This document shows positions 1 through 9,494 of a stretch of 40,813 nt of DNA, piece after piece. This stretch comes from Verrucomicrobiia bacterium. GTDB taxonomy: Bacteria > Verrucomicrobiota > Verrucomicrobiia > Limisphaerales > JAJOIW01. Made by a program: the position numbers and the translations under genes. Position 1 is the first letter of the stretch; the number at the start of each line of letters is the position of its first letter. The stretch lies in assembly GCA_030425355.1 (NCBI GenBank), contig JAUIAG010000011.1:1-40813 (forward strand), written 5' to 3'. The notes beneath the pieces were generated by a model. It was not told the origin of the DNA. It searched no databases and was given only the letters and a program-made list of their open reading frames with translations.

Positions 1-130
1 CGGGCTTCCTTGAGCTGTTTTTTGAGGGGCTGGGCCATACCCGGAGACTCTTTGGGAAGGTTAATGATTTGGATGACAGAATTATTCCACCGGATCCCTG
101 GCAGGGCAGGGACCCGGTGTTGTTCAGGGC
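1..130 (-). other. Window edge; open leftward frame downstream of recA
   Basis: Downstream of the recA stop, one minus-strand frame stays open to the window edge (it reads ...VIQIINLPKESPGMAQ... and then a Lys/Gln-rich stretch). It could be the first codons of the next leftward gene. Too little is visible to identify it or fix its start. Rightward open frames over the same bases look like chance. Confidence 0.25.
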
Positions 131-1225
131 TCAGCTTTCAACTGCCTCTTCCTGTTCGATCCTGTCCTTGTCTCCTGACGGCGCAACCGGCTCAGGATTC
201 AACAGAGAGAGAACTTTTTCCCGAATTTCCTCGGTTATCGCCGGATTATCCACCAGATATTGCCTTGCGGCCTCCTTACCCTGTCCAATCATTTCGCCGT
301 TGTACTGAATCCAGGCACCCTTTTTGGTGAGAATATCCTTGGTCAGTGCGGCTTCAAGGATTGAGGCTTCGCGATTTATGCCCTGGTTATACATGATGGA
401 GAACTCTGCCTCTGCAAACGGCGGGGCAACCTTGTTCTTGACGATCTTCACCTTGACGTTGTTTCCCACGACATTGCCGCTGGCGTCTTTTATCACGTCC
501 TTACGGCGTATATCGATGCGAACGCTGGCATAGAATTTCAAGGCCTTGCCACCCGGGGTGGTTTCGGGATTCCCGAACATCACTCCAACCTTTTCACGCA
601 GCTGGTTCGTGAAAATGCAGCAGGTATGTGCCTTATTAAGAATCGCTGTCAGCTTCCTCAGCGCCTGGCTCATCAGCCTCGCCTGCATGCCCATGGTTGC
701 CATACCCATATCACCTTCCAGCTCCGCCTTGGGCACGAGTGCTGCCACTGAGTCCACCACAATGACGTCAAGCGAGTTGGATTTTGCCAGTGTCTCGCAG
801 ATTGTCAGAGCTTCTTCACCGCTGTCCGGCTGGGAGATCAGCAATTCATCGAGATTCACCCCCAGTTTTCGTGCATAGGCCGGGTCAAGGGCATGTTCCG
901 CGTCGATGAAGGCCGCCATGCCGCCGGCTTTCTGCGCGTTGGCAATGACATGAAGCATAACTGTGGTTTTCCCGGAGGATTCCGGACCATAAATTTCGAC
1001 AATCCGTCCTTTTGGTAGTCCGCCAACACCCAGAGCAAGGTCCAGGGGCAGGGAGCTCGTGGAAATAACTTCAATGCGCTTTTGAGAGTTGCTTTCCCCA
1101 AAGCGCATGATGCTTCCTTCCCCGAATGACTTGGTAATAGTGGAAATTGCCGCATCCAGATTTCTCAATTTTGCCTCACGCTCACCATTGGAATCCTGCG
1201 TTGCAGGTTTAGATTTCGCCGCCAT
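131..1225 (-). CDS. recA: Recombinase RecA
   Basis: RecA is the ATP-dependent strand-exchange protein of homologous recombination and the co-protease that triggers LexA cleavage in SOS. The 364-residue protein has normal family length. The Walker A motif GPESSGKT is at residues 80-87, and '[18 protein letters not shown]' supplies Walker B and the region leading into loop L1. The DNA-binding core and the acidic C-terminal tail ([13 protein letters not shown]) are present, and there is no intein. The start MAAKSK is preceded by an AGAGGAAAC purine stretch about 15 bases upstream, a rather long spacing. The 250-bp gap to the upstream oxidoreductase gene must hold its promoter. I could not recognise a LexA box there. 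An inverted repeat (GGCACCTTT/AAAGGTGCC, 1407-1438) lies in that gap without a T-run. Confidence 0.98.
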   Translation of the reverse strand: MAAKSKPATQDSNGEREAKLRNLDAAISTITKSFGEGSIMRFGESNSQKRIEVISTSSLPLDLALGVGGLPKGRIVEIYGPESSGKTTVMLHVIANAQKAGGMAAFIDAEHALDPAYARKLGVNLDELLISQPDSGEEALTICETLAKSNSLDVIVVDSVAALVPKAELEGDMGMATMGMQARLMSQALRKLTAILNKAHTCCIFTNQLREKVGVMFGNPETTPGGKALKFYASVRIDIRRKDVIKDASGNVVGNNVKVKIVKNKVAPPFAEAEFSIMYNQGINREASILEAALTKDILTKKGAWIQYNGEMIGQGKEAARQYLVDNPAITEEIREKVLSLLNPEPVAPSGDKDRIEQEEAVES

Positions 1226-1475
1226 ATCAGATTTAGTTTCCTCTAATTTTGTTAGTTGATTTCTTGTGTCCGTGTTTTAAAGGGGAGCGGGGCCCCGAAG
1301 AAGGGAGGGAAAACGGGCCCTCGGTCACCATCACGAACAGATGACATCATCACTGGAATTATCATTTTCGCAACGCTTTGTCCATCAGCCAATGCGGTAA
1401 AGCGGTGGCACCTTTCGATTGTGGACGAAAAAGGTGCCCCGGAAGTGATGAATGAGTTGTCCCTGAAGCGGAAAT

Positions 1476-2768
1476 CTAAAGATCAGAAATGTCCCAGGGA
1501 GCTCTCATTGTCTGCTCAGCATAGCTGTTGGCTTCCGGGTCGTCGGTGAACCTTTGGGATACCGGATCGAAGTTAAGCTTCCGCCTCGTCCTCAGCGCAA
1601 TTTTACCAAGGTTGACCAGAGTGCAGGACCGATGGCCATTCTCCTCATTCAGCGCGAATTTCTTTCTGTCGACCACCGCCTTGAGGAAATCTCCCAGTTG
1701 TTCTGGGGGATTTTCGAGAGAATCGAGTTTCTGCCTGAATCCGGGAATGTCGGATTCGAGGTTTTTGAACAGTTTTCCTTCCGGTCCCTCAATGAACGGT
1801 GCTCCGGATTCCCTGCCGTCTCCGTCCAGTATGATCCGGCAGCCGTCCTCGTAGGTCATTTCGATTCTTCTCCAGCTTCCCACGGCATCGTCGTCCTGCG
1901 GATCAGTATCCGCCTCCACCAGAACTGGGCTGGTGTTGTCCTTACCGAGGATATACTGAACGGGATCCAGATAATGCTGCCCCATGTCTCCGAGACCGCC
2001 ACCGTCATAATCCCAGTATCCGCGGAATGTTCCATGGACCCGGTGCGGGTGGTAGTGCTTGAAAGGAGCCGGACCAAGCCACATCTGGTAATCGAGATGA
2101 TCAGGGACCGGCTGTGGTTCGAGATCGGTGCGGCCGCTCCAGTTGAATTTCCAGTCAAAACCGGTATGGCGGCTCACAATCACCTTCAGTGGCCATCCGA
2201 GAAGACCATGCATCACGGCTTTGCGTATCGGCTCAACAGTGGTCCCGTAGCCGTAAAATCCGCCGGTAAAGCGGAACCATGTGTTCAGGCGGAATATCCG
2301 GTTATTGGCCTGAACCGCCTCCACCACCTTCTGACCCTCGGCAATGGTCCTTGTCATGGGCTTTTCACACCAGATGTCCTTGCCTGCCTTGGCTGCGGCC
2401 GCCGCAATGTAGCCATGCCAGTGAGGAGGCGTGGGTATGTGGACAATATCAATGTCCTTGCGCTCCAGAACCTCACGAAAATCCGTATATGTCCTGACCC
2501 CCTTGCCTGCACGATTGACAGCTTCGTCGATATGCCGACGGTCCACATCGCAAACCGCCAGCAGTGGACTTTCCTGAATATAGCCAATATGACCTCGTCC
2601 CATGCCGCCGACGCCGATAATTGCACGGGTGGGTTTCTCGTTGGGCGAAAGCTTACCGGCCTGCCCCAGGACATGCCGGGGAATAATGAGGGGTGCCACT
2701 GAAGCCGCCAGAGTCGATTTGATAAAACCGCGCCGACTCGGGCCATCTGACATCAAACGGGATTTCAT
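1476..2768 (-). CDS. Tat-exported Gfo/Idh/MocA family oxidoreductase
   Basis: Predicted NAD(P)-dependent dehydrogenase of the Gfo/Idh/MocA family, which typically acts on sugars or inositols. The N-terminus carries a twin-arginine signal (SRRGFIK followed by a hydrophobic stretch and HVLGQ), so it should be exported folded, presumably with cofactor bound. A Rossmann motif (IGVGGMGRGHIGY) and the family EKP motif in 'WCEKPMTR' follow; the C-terminal half has the alpha/beta substrate domain with many Trp and His residues. The open frame runs 62 codons further upstream, but that extension translates the GGTACC repeat cluster, so I start at the ATG at 2768 (the ATG at 2753 is also possible). About 430 residues is normal. 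Its substrate cannot be told from sequence. It is common in Verrucomicrobiota and Planctomycetota. Confidence 0.9.
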   Translation of the reverse strand: MKSRLMSDGPSRRGFIKSTLAASVAPLIIPRHVLGQAGKLSPNEKPTRAIIGVGGMGRGHIGYIQESPLLAVCDVDRRHIDEAVNRAGKGVRTYTDFREVLERKDIDIVHIPTPPHWHGYIAAAAAKAGKDIWCEKPMTRTIAEGQKVVEAVQANNRIFRLNTWFRFTGGFYGYGTTVEPIRKAVMHGLLGWPLKVIVSRHTGFDWKFNWSGRTDLEPQPVPDHLDYQMWLGPAPFKHYHPHRVHGTFRGYWDYDGGGLGDMGQHYLDPVQYILGKDNTSPVLVEADTDPQDDDAVGSWRRIEMTYEDGCRIILDGDGRESGAPFIEGPEGKLFKNLESDIPGFRQKLDSLENPPEQLGDFLKAVVDRKKFALNEENGHRSCTLVNLGKIALRTRRKLNFDPVSQRFTDDPEANSYAEQTMRAPWDISDL

Positions 2769-2847
2769 ACCCGCATAATCCCAGATTTCACCACCTCCGG
2801 AAACCCTTTCTTTCAGCAATATGTCCGCCGGGACAACCGCACCCAGC

Positions 2848-2916
2848 GGTACCTGGTACCGTCGTTTTTGACGGTACCAGGTACCGCCGGTTTCGGACTG
2901 TGCGGTGCCAGGTACG
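2848..2916. repeat. GGTACC repeat cluster 1 (3 units)
   Basis: Three copies of the 13-bp element: 2848-2860 (GGTACCTGGTACC), 2873-2885 (GGTACCAGGTACC) and 2904-2916 (GGTGCCAGGTACG). The first two form a perfect 17-bp inverted repeat with a 6-base loop (GTTTTT), spanning 2847-2886. The cluster sits between the 3' end of the EamA transporter gene and the start of the oxidoreductase gene, both leftward. Confidence 0.95.
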
Positions 2917-2931
2917 AGGGGGGCAGCGGAT

Positions 2932-3855
2932 TCAGCTCTCACGGAAAATACCAAGTATTACCACGCTGATGATGGCGATCAGGCCTCCGGCGATCGAAAG
3001 CAGGGTGGGGCGGGTGCCGTCAATTTTTTCGGAAACAGGGATGAGGAGCACGGGGGCCAGTGCAACAACCGGGAGGACCAGAGCTGTGGGAGTTGTCCTG
3101 AGAGCCCACTGAAAGCAGCTGACCCCAATCGCGGGCCCCAGTAACCCATTCAGAATCAACAGGCCGAATAGAACCCGGAAGCGCCGGCCTCGATGGGTGA
3201 GCGGCCATCGGCCCACAGGTCCGGAACTGCTGGATGCAACCAGATAGAGAAATGAAAACACCACTCCTCCAAGAATTCTTATCCACGCTATGCTGAGAGC
3301 GTCACTTTCAACTCCCGCAGCCTGCATGGAGCCGTATGCTGAACGGCTCAGCACAGCTCCGCCTGCCTGTCCCAGACTGGCAATGATTCCCCAAATCCAG
3401 CCTTTCCATGGCAGTTCCCGGCCGGTGACACCCTTCCTTGAAAGCGGGTTCTGACCCAGAAGCGCAACAAGAACACCGGCAAGGATGAAGAAGGTGACGA
3501 ATCCCTCGACAGGTCTGATACGGGTTCCGATGAAGACCCATTCCATGAGACCGGCCATGGGAGTGGCCAGACAGTGTATAAGCATAACAGTCAACCGGGC
3601 GCCGAGGGCCCGCAATGAATGAAAGAGAGCGACATCTCCAAGTCCAAAACCAATGAACCCGCTGATCCACAAGGTTAGCCAGCCCGGGCCGAAAAGCCCG
3701 TTTCCGGTAGTGAGGGCCCAGCACCCGAGGACAACGCTGGAAATAATAAGCCGATACAGGTTGACTTGCGCACCACTGGAAAAAATTCCGGCGAGCACCC
3801 TTCCTGTCGTGGCAGATGCTGCAAAAAAAGTGGCTGCCAGAAATGCGGGAATCAT
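2932..3855 (-). CDS. EamA/DMT-family transporter
   Basis: A 307-residue integral membrane protein with about ten hydrophobic segments arranged as two repeated halves, as in the drug/metabolite transporter (EamA/RhaT-like) family of the inner membrane. The first half begins 'MIPAFLAATFFAASATTGRV'. The second half begins near residue 150 ('WGIIASLGQAGGAVLSRSAYG') and ends in 'ILLIPVSEKIDGTRPT...IAGGLIAIISVVIL', the typical EamA C-terminal signature in which the last helix follows a short charged loop. The substrate is unknown; relatives export amino acids or metabolites. It has no close operon partner: 250 bp separate it from gap, with the gap terminator between. Its 3' end abuts repeat cluster 1. 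Confidence 0.88.
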   Translation of the reverse strand: MIPAFLAATFFAASATTGRVLAGIFSSGAQVNLYRLIISSVVLGCWALTTGNGLFGPGWLTLWISGFIGFGLGDVALFHSLRALGARLTVMLIHCLATPMAGLMEWVFIGTRIRPVEGFVTFFILAGVLVALLGQNPLSRKGVTGRELPWKGWIWGIIASLGQAGGAVLSRSAYGSMQAAGVESDALSIAWIRILGGVVFSFLYLVASSSSGPVGRWPLTHRGRRFRVLFGLLILNGLLGPAIGVSCFQWALRTTPTALVLPVVALAPVLLIPVSEKIDGTRPTLLSIAGGLIAIISVVILGIFRES

Positions 3856-3998
3856 GATTCCGGTTCCGCGTTCAGGGCGTTCAGAGGATTGAGATTGTGG
3901 ATGGACTCAACGAATGTTGAGGGGCTGATTCGGCCCTTGAGCGCCTGCTGATTTGGGAAATCGTTTCCATCAGGCAACCGGTTGTGGCCGACGACGAA

Positions 3999-4027
3999 AA
4001 AGCCGGGGCATCGACATCCCCGGCTTT
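3999..4027 (-). terminator. Rho-independent terminator of gap
   Basis: A perfect 10-bp stem (AAAGCCGGGG/CCCCGGCTTT, loop of 9) lies 78 bases past the gap stop. On the minus strand it runs into a short T-run (CTTTTTCG). It fits termination of gap. The plus-strand tail is weak. Confidence 0.8.
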
Positions 4028-4104
4028 CTGCAAAGATTGATTCGATTCGATTGGAGGATGGGTGCCCTGCGCCGGATGATCCGCGCAAAAACCATCCCCG
4101 GGCG

Positions 4105-5160
<1,056 letters not shown>

Positions 5161-5197
5161 TCAGATTTTCCAGTTTCAGAATCATTGATTTCCATGA

Positions 5198-5231
5198 GGG
5201 CTTCGTCCTGTTTTTCAACCGGCCGAAGCCC
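5198..5231 (-). promoter_or_regulatory. Inverted repeat in the gap leader
   Basis: GGGCTTCG at 5198-5205 pairs perfectly with CGAAGCCC at 5224-5231 (18-base loop), 44 bases before the gap start codon. It would form a hairpin in the gap 5' leader if transcription starts upstream of it. No known riboswitch class is recognised. It could be a chance repeat. Confidence 0.25.
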
Positions 5232-5427
5232 CGGTAGAAGAAGAATATGCCAGCAGATTTGATACTTTTAAAGACAAGAATTTGCCAAAATTCGCGAAAA
5301 AAGGAGCCTAATTGAACAAAACCTGACATGAATCTGTCCCGCCCGACGACATGATTGGGGTCATGAGATTTAATCAAGAAAAAAATGAACTCAATTTTCC
5401 CACGCTCTGTCTAGATCGACGAGAAAC

Positions 5428-6993
5428 ATGACAGAAAACAAACAAAATACTTTTCACAACTGCCATCGATTCAAAACAATGAAAGCAATCAAGGATACAG
5501 GAATAAAACTGACTGCCGCGACTGTCCTGCTGCTGTCACTTTCCCTGACAGGAGCGGCCGCAGACCTTCCGGACATCAAGGTCGACAATCAACCTCTGGA
5601 CAGGAATGGCCCCGTCCTCACCTCTTTTGCGCCAATCATCAAGGACGTGAGAAAAAGTGTGGTTTCCATCGAAACCGAAAGGAAGGTCAATCTCCGGACC
5701 ACACAAATCATGCCGGGATTCAGGGACCCCATTTTCGGACCATTTTTCGGGATGCCTTACGGCAATGAGGAAAATGACGCGCCAAGGCGGAAACCGGTGC
5801 AAATGGGTCTGGGATCCGGAGTCATCGTCAGCCAGGACGGATACATACTCACCAACAACCACGTTATTGATGAAGCCGATACGATTCGGGTCGAACTGTC
5901 GCACACTGGAAAAAAATACCAGGCGGAGGTTGTTGGAACAGACCCGGCCACCGATGTTGCGGTTCTCAAGATCGACGAAGATGATCTGCCATCGATGACG
6001 TTCGCTGACAGTGACAGTATCGAAATCGGAGACATTGTCATGGCTATCGGAAACCCGCTCGGAGTCGGTCAGACGGTCACCCTGGGAATCGTCGGTGCCA
6101 CCGGACGTTCAGAGCTGCAGGACCTGCAGATCAACTACCAGAGTTTTATCCAGACGGACGCCGCCATCAACCGGGGTAATTCCGGAGGGGCACTGGTCGA
6201 TGCCTACGGACGATTGATCGGGATAAACACCGCAATCGCCTCTCCCTCGGGAGGATCCGACGGTCTCGGGTTTGCCATTCCAAGTAATCTTGCCCTGAAT
6301 GTAATGAACAACCTGGTCAAATACGGCAAAATGGTCCGCGGGTACCTCGGGGTGCTGATCCAGGATGTCGACCCGGAGATGTCAGATTATTTCCAGCTGG
6401 ATTCCACCCGCGGTGCTCTCATTGCCGAAGTTTTTGAGGACTCGCCTGCAGACAAGGCCGGTCTCGAGGATGGTGATATTGTCATTGCGGTGAACGGCAT
6501 GGATGTTGCCAACAAGGACGCTTTCCGCACAAGGATTGCCCAGACTTCTCCCGGCGAGAAAGTCGGCTTAAAGGTTATCCGGGATGGGAAGGAAGTCGTA
6601 CTCTTCCCTGTTCTGGACGAGCTGGATGAAACCCAGATGGCCGGATCAGGTTTTCAGTCCACTCCAGGCGCCAGAAAAAAAGAAGGCATTACATCCGGCA
6701 CAGCGCTGGAGGGCCTGAAGCTCTCCGAACTGGAAGCAGATATCCGCAGACAATTCAATATTCCAAGGAATGTCAGCGGAGTCCTGGTCACTGGCGTCGA
6801 TCCATCCATCGCCTCTCCGAGAATGGCCATTGAAGCAGGGGATATCATCGCATCCGTTCACCAGATTCCCGTCAACTCACTTGAAGATGTTCGAAAGGCT
6901 CTGGATCTCAAAGGCGAAAAGCAGGTTCTTCTCAAGGTCCTGACCGCCAGAAACGGATATCGAGGCACCCAGTACGTGCTGCTCAAAAAATAA
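5428..6993 (+). CDS. htrA: Periplasmic serine protease, HtrA/DegP (Do-like) family
   Basis: Trypsin-like protease and chaperone that degrades misfolded envelope proteins. With the start at 5428 the catalytic triad is His145 (TNNHVID), Asp176 (TDPATDVAVLK) and Ser252 (NRGNSGGAL). Two PDZ domains follow, about residues 300-400 (opening 'RGYLGVLIQDV') and 420-520 ('SGVLVTGVDP...AGDIIASV'), the DegP/DegQ layout. The signal peptide is the hydrophobic stretch at residues 29-44, ending TGAAA|D. An alternative ATG at 5479 (MKAIKD) gives a more typical signal peptide. Neither start has a good ribosome site, so the N-terminus is uncertain by 17 residues. It is transcribed divergently from gap. Confidence 0.95.
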   Translation: MTENKQNTFHNCHRFKTMKAIKDTGIKLTAATVLLLSLSLTGAAADLPDIKVDNQPLDRNGPVLTSFAPIIKDVRKSVVSIETERKVNLRTTQIMPGFRDPIFGPFFGMPYGNEENDAPRRKPVQMGLGSGVIVSQDGYILTNNHVIDEADTIRVELSHTGKKYQAEVVGTDPATDVAVLKIDEDDLPSMTFADSDSIEIGDIVMAIGNPLGVGQTVTLGIVGATGRSELQDLQINYQSFIQTDAAINRGNSGGALVDAYGRLIGINTAIASPSGGSDGLGFAIPSNLALNVMNNLVKYGKMVRGYLGVLIQDVDPEMSDYFQLDSTRGALIAEVFEDSPADKAGLEDGDIVIAVNGMDVANKDAFRTRIAQTSPGEKVGLKVIRDGKEVVLFPVLDELDETQMAGSGFQSTPGARKKEGITSGTALEGLKLSELEADIRRQFNIPRNVSGVLVTGVDPSIASPRMAIEAGDIIASVHQIPVNSLEDVRKALDLKGEKQVLLKVLTARNGYRGTQYVLLKK

Positions 6994-7021
6994 TCCGAAT
7001 TATTTCTGAACTTCCCGGACC

Positions 7022-7157
7022 CATCGGTGTCTTAGTTTATGAAGCAAGCACAGACAGCAGAAAGCGCGGGACTTCAGATCCGTCCCGGATTTCCAGGAAA
7101 GGGTTCCCCGCGCGGACTGTGAGCAACTGCCAGAAAATACTCTAGTCACATCCGATG
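7022..7157 (+). ncRNA. Candidate structured RNA with a 6S-like shape
   Basis: The segment can fold as a closing stem (CATCGG-TGT 7022-7030 with ACA-T-CCGATG 7148-7157, one bulge). A large two-sided open region of about 23 and 27 bases follows. An upper arm is then formed by ACAG/CTGT (7054-7057/7117-7120) and GCGCGGG/CCCGCGC (7064-7070/7107-7113), with a small ATCCG/CGGAT hairpin inside. Stem, central bubble, stem is the general plan of 6S RNA. I see no sequence match to a known 6S and no clear promoter. The strand is assumed from the neighbouring rightward terminator. It could be a decoy. Confidence 0.3.
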
Positions 7158-7238
7158 ATTAAGTTTTCTCAGTTTGTTGGTCTAAGTTGTCTATAGCCAA
7201 ATAGTAAATGGGTTGTATTGGGTGATACAAAGTCAACT

Positions 7239-7274
7239 GCCGTGTCGGTTCTCCGACACGGCTTCTTTGTTTTT
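7239..7274 (+). terminator. Rho-independent terminator, rightward
   Basis: A perfect 10-bp GC-rich stem (GCCGTGTCGG/CCGACACGGC, loop TTCT) is followed by TTCTTTGTTTTT. It is a strong rightward terminator, 245 bases beyond the htrA stop. It may end the htrA transcript after a long 3' UTR, or end a separate small RNA made from 7.0-7.24 kb. Confidence 0.8.
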
Positions 7275-7685
7275 CCCTCCCTCCCTTGCACTTTCCTTCT
7301 TCTTTCTTTCAAATCGTTTCGGCTTCCACGACTTCTGTTCCATTCCCATTCCATTCTCCTCATGCGCCTTCAATCCTGCCCTTCTTGACCCACTTCCTTT
7401 CCTACAGCATCCGCTTCAACGGGCCAATTGTTCCCAACTGAAAAGCTGTCAGCCACATACTGTATTAACTAATTTATTAGTTAATTAAGGTTTTACCTCT
7501 TTCCGGAAAGGAAAACCTGATGCACAGCGCACAAGGCCTCATTCATTGGTAGCTCTGATAGCTGATATCGCCGCTGGAATGACTCCGGCACTCAGCAGAT
7601 CTTTTTCAGACACCATCCGTGAGCGTAATTGAGGATGAAATGACCTGAGGAATTCAACCATAGCCGACAACTGGTCCAATCTTGT
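7275..7685. other. Non-coding stretch with pyrimidine tract and nested inverted repeats
   Basis: No convincing gene is seen apart from the small frame at 7539-7661. Bases 7263-7420 are strongly pyrimidine-rich on the plus strand. TTAACTAA/TTAGTTAA (7465-7472/7477-7484) is a perfect 8-bp inverted repeat. It is followed at once by AGGTTTT/AAAACCT (7488-7494/7512-7518) enclosing the palindrome CTTTCCGGAAAG (7499-7510). These may be the ends of a decayed element or a protein-binding region. Confidence 0.4.
7539..7661 (-). CDS. Possible 40-residue ORF or gene remnant
   Basis: A minus-strand ATG frame of 40 codons with a protein-like composition (it begins MVEFLRSFHP and ends AIRATNE). The frame remains open upstream through TTG codons to the repeat at 7686. 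There is no ribosome site and no family recognised. It may be the tail of a gene broken by the repeat cluster, or chance. Confidence 0.2.
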   Translation of the reverse strand: MVEFLRSFHPQLRSRMVSEKDLLSAGVIPAAISAIRATNE

Positions 7686-7845
7686 GGTACCAGGTACTCC
7701 AATGCGCTTCCCCAATGCGCTTCCAACCCGATTTTAGCGGTACCTGGTACCGCTCATCATGGTACCGCTCATCAGCTGAGCTGAGGCACAGCCGGATTTT
7801 GACGGTACCTGGCACCGAACTGGCCGTTCAGCCGTACCTGGTACC
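7686..7845. repeat. GGTACC repeat cluster 2 (4 units plus a half site)
   Basis: Units: 7686 (GGTACCAGGTACT), 7739 (GGTACCTGGTACC), 7804 (GGTACCTGGCACC), 7833 (CGTACCTGGTACC), with a lone GGTACC at 7761. The stretch also holds short direct repeats: AATGCGCTTCC twice at 7699-7724 and GGTACCGCTCATC twice at about 7746-7773. These point to slippage or small tandem duplications inside the cluster. It lies past the 3' end of the leftward gene at 7921. Confidence 0.93.
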
Positions 7846-7920
7846 GTGGCAGAATGGATTGGTAATCGCGAAAGAGTTGTTGCGGGGCGCAAGAAACAAG
7901 AAGAAGAATCAGGGAATCGG

Positions 7921-8880
7921 TCAATTTTTTGACCTGAATGGACCGGGACCAGGGAGAGGGACAGGTATTTCTGCTGTCTTTCGCAAGCCAGGCGGCAGAG
8001 GAGGTGCGGGAAACCATTTTTCCTCGTCCACCGACGGTTCGGCCGGGACTGGGAAAGGAGGATAGGGTCCTTCTGCTGTTTGAGTGGAGAAGGGAAGAGG
8101 GGCAGGCTTGACTCTTGGATACCTGTCAGCGATCTGCCTCCACACCGTTCTTTCGGTCGGCTTCATGGAATTCCACGTATGAACCCCGTCCATAAACCGA
8201 TCCTTCATAGCAGGCGGGAAGGAAAGATAACAGGTGAGTGCGTGAACACTGCGATCTCTCTGGTCTGCTGAAAGGGAGGCCATTTTTTCAAGCACCTGAA
8301 CGATGCGGGTGTTCCCGGCAAGTCCGTATGAATTAAGAAAGGCTTTTTGTTTATCTAATGAGAGTGCAAGGAAGCGATTCAGGGATTCCCACTCATCCGA
8401 TTGTTCGGGAACAATGGCCGACAGTCTGGCGGAGCTGTAGGTCAGGGTGATGAGGTAGGTTATTGCCTTTTTTTTGGAGAGCAGCAGATCCCGCTGGGAC
8501 ACTGGAAGCTGATTCCAGAAATCCATGGCTGTTCGGAGATGAGGAATGATGGAATCGGGAATCCGGTCAGCAGGAATTTTTTCAATGGAACTGTCCCTTC
8601 CGATCATTGGCTCGAGGTAGAAGTGAAGCTCTGTTGCGAAAAGCCTGAATTCCTTTTCTCCTTCGGAAAGTGAGGCATATTCTTCCAGTTTTCTCTCCAG
8701 AATCCGCCTTGTTGAAGGCTCCTGACGCAAGATTATGGCCTCCCTTTGCTGAGTGTTCAGCTCAAGCAACTGACGGAAATGACTGATGGGGGAGGCTGTC
8801 CTGGGCGTCTCAATTGCAAGGGCAAGTGACAGACCTAAGCCGGTGAGTGCGATAATGATGATGAGTCGCTGGGGATTCAT
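7921..8880 (-). CDS. Secreted DUF3106-like protein of the ECF sigma locus
   Basis: A 319-residue protein with an N-terminal hydrophobic signal segment (residues 5-23), so likely periplasmic or membrane-anchored. The body is all-helical in look and holds repeated 'W..L...QR..LL' and 'W.SM.PTERTVWRQIADRYP' patterns near residues 140 and 240. These resemble DUF3106-type proteins found beside ECF sigma factors in Verrucomicrobiota. The last 60 residues are very proline-rich (PLPFSTQ..., PYPPFPVPAEP, APPLPPGL), a likely disordered tail. It is the third gene of a sigma/anti-sigma/effector row, 37 bp after the putative anti-sigma gene. I infer an envelope-sensing or regulatory role from context only; no enzymatic motif is visible. 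Confidence 0.65.
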   Translation of the reverse strand: MNPQRLIIIIALTGLGLSLALAIETPRTASPISHFRQLLELNTQQREAIILRQEPSTRRILERKLEEYASLSEGEKEFRLFATELHFYLEPMIGRDSSIEKIPADRIPDSIIPHLRTAMDFWNQLPVSQRDLLLSKKKAITYLITLTYSSARLSAIVPEQSDEWESLNRFLALSLDKQKAFLNSYGLAGNTRIVQVLEKMASLSADQRDRSVHALTCYLSFPPAMKDRFMDGVHTWNSMKPTERTVWRQIADRYPRVKPAPLPFSTQTAEGPYPPFPVPAEPSVDEEKWFPAPPLPPGLRKTAEIPVPLPGPGPFRSKN

Positions 8881-8917
8881 ACCGGAGTGGAAAATGTCGG
8901 TGGGTTGATAAAGGAAT

Positions 8918-9454
8918 TCAGCGCAGGGATTCGAGCGCGGTCAGTAACTCTTTGTCCACCATCTTATCAACCTCCACGGAGTAAAGAATGGCCTCAAAGT
9001 CGTGGATAGTGTCAGGAGCAAGGATCGCGGATGCTCCTTCAGCAAATTCGGGACTGGATAATGCCTTGATGGAAGAGGTTTCCGGATAAAATGAGGATCG
9101 ATCGAGCAAAGTAAGGCTGCAAATTATCACCGCCGCCATTGAAAATGGAATGAGCACGGAAGGCCGGAAAGACATTCGGGAGAAGCGCGCAAAGAGTCGG
9201 GAGGCGACCGAATGCCCGGGCTGCGGCTGCGGCTGATTTCTCTCCAGCTCCTGCATAACGGAATCCAATACGTCGGCAGAAGGTTCTGAGACAACAGCCC
9301 GGTTGAGAAGCGCACTTAAGGCCATCTCACTCTGCCATTCCGTGCGCAACTCCGGATACTCAAGGAACAGTGCTTCCAGCGAGGACTTCTCCTCGGTGGT
9401 CAGCGACCGGTGTTGGGATACTTCCAATATTTCCTGGAACTTGTGAGGGGCCAT
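8918..9454 (-). CDS. Putative membrane-anchored anti-sigma factor
   Basis: A 178-residue protein beginning MAPHKFQEIL. Residues 1-60 are helical and acidic ('LTTEEKSSLEALFLEYPELRTEW'), like the cytoplasmic anti-sigma domain of small ECF regulators, but no zinc-binding HxxxCxxC is present. A single hydrophobic segment at about residues 102-118 (SVLIPFSMAAVIICSLTLL) would span the membrane, leaving about 60 residues outside. The gene lies immediately downstream of the ECF sigma gene, the normal place for its antagonist. The open frame extends to 9538, overlapping the sigma gene. I prefer 9454 because it leaves a clean 40-bp gap and begins where the conserved helix begins. Function is inferred from position and layout. 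Confidence 0.6.
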   Translation of the reverse strand: MAPHKFQEILEVSQHRSLTTEEKSSLEALFLEYPELRTEWQSEMALSALLNRAVVSEPSADVLDSVMQELERNQPQPQPGHSVASRLFARFSRMSFRPSVLIPFSMAAVIICSLTLLDRSSFYPETSSIKALSSPEFAEGASAILAPDTIHDFEAILYSVEVDKMVDKELLTALESLR

Positions 9455-9494
9455 GTATCGGGTTCTTTTGATTCCTCGATTGAACGGAAAAGTA

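Noticed and set aside
1554..2702. A 382-codon rightward frame opposite the first oxidoreductase
   Set aside because: It is antisense to a strongly conserved dehydrogenase and shows no family motifs.
5340..5360. CATGA/TCATG palindrome between gap and htrA as an operator
   Set aside because: Only 5-bp arms and no known regulator pattern, so it is easily chance.
7213..7488. A 91-codon frame after htrA
   Set aside because: It translates a terminator and a pyrimidine-rich tract, giving Phe/Ser/Pro-rich low complexity.
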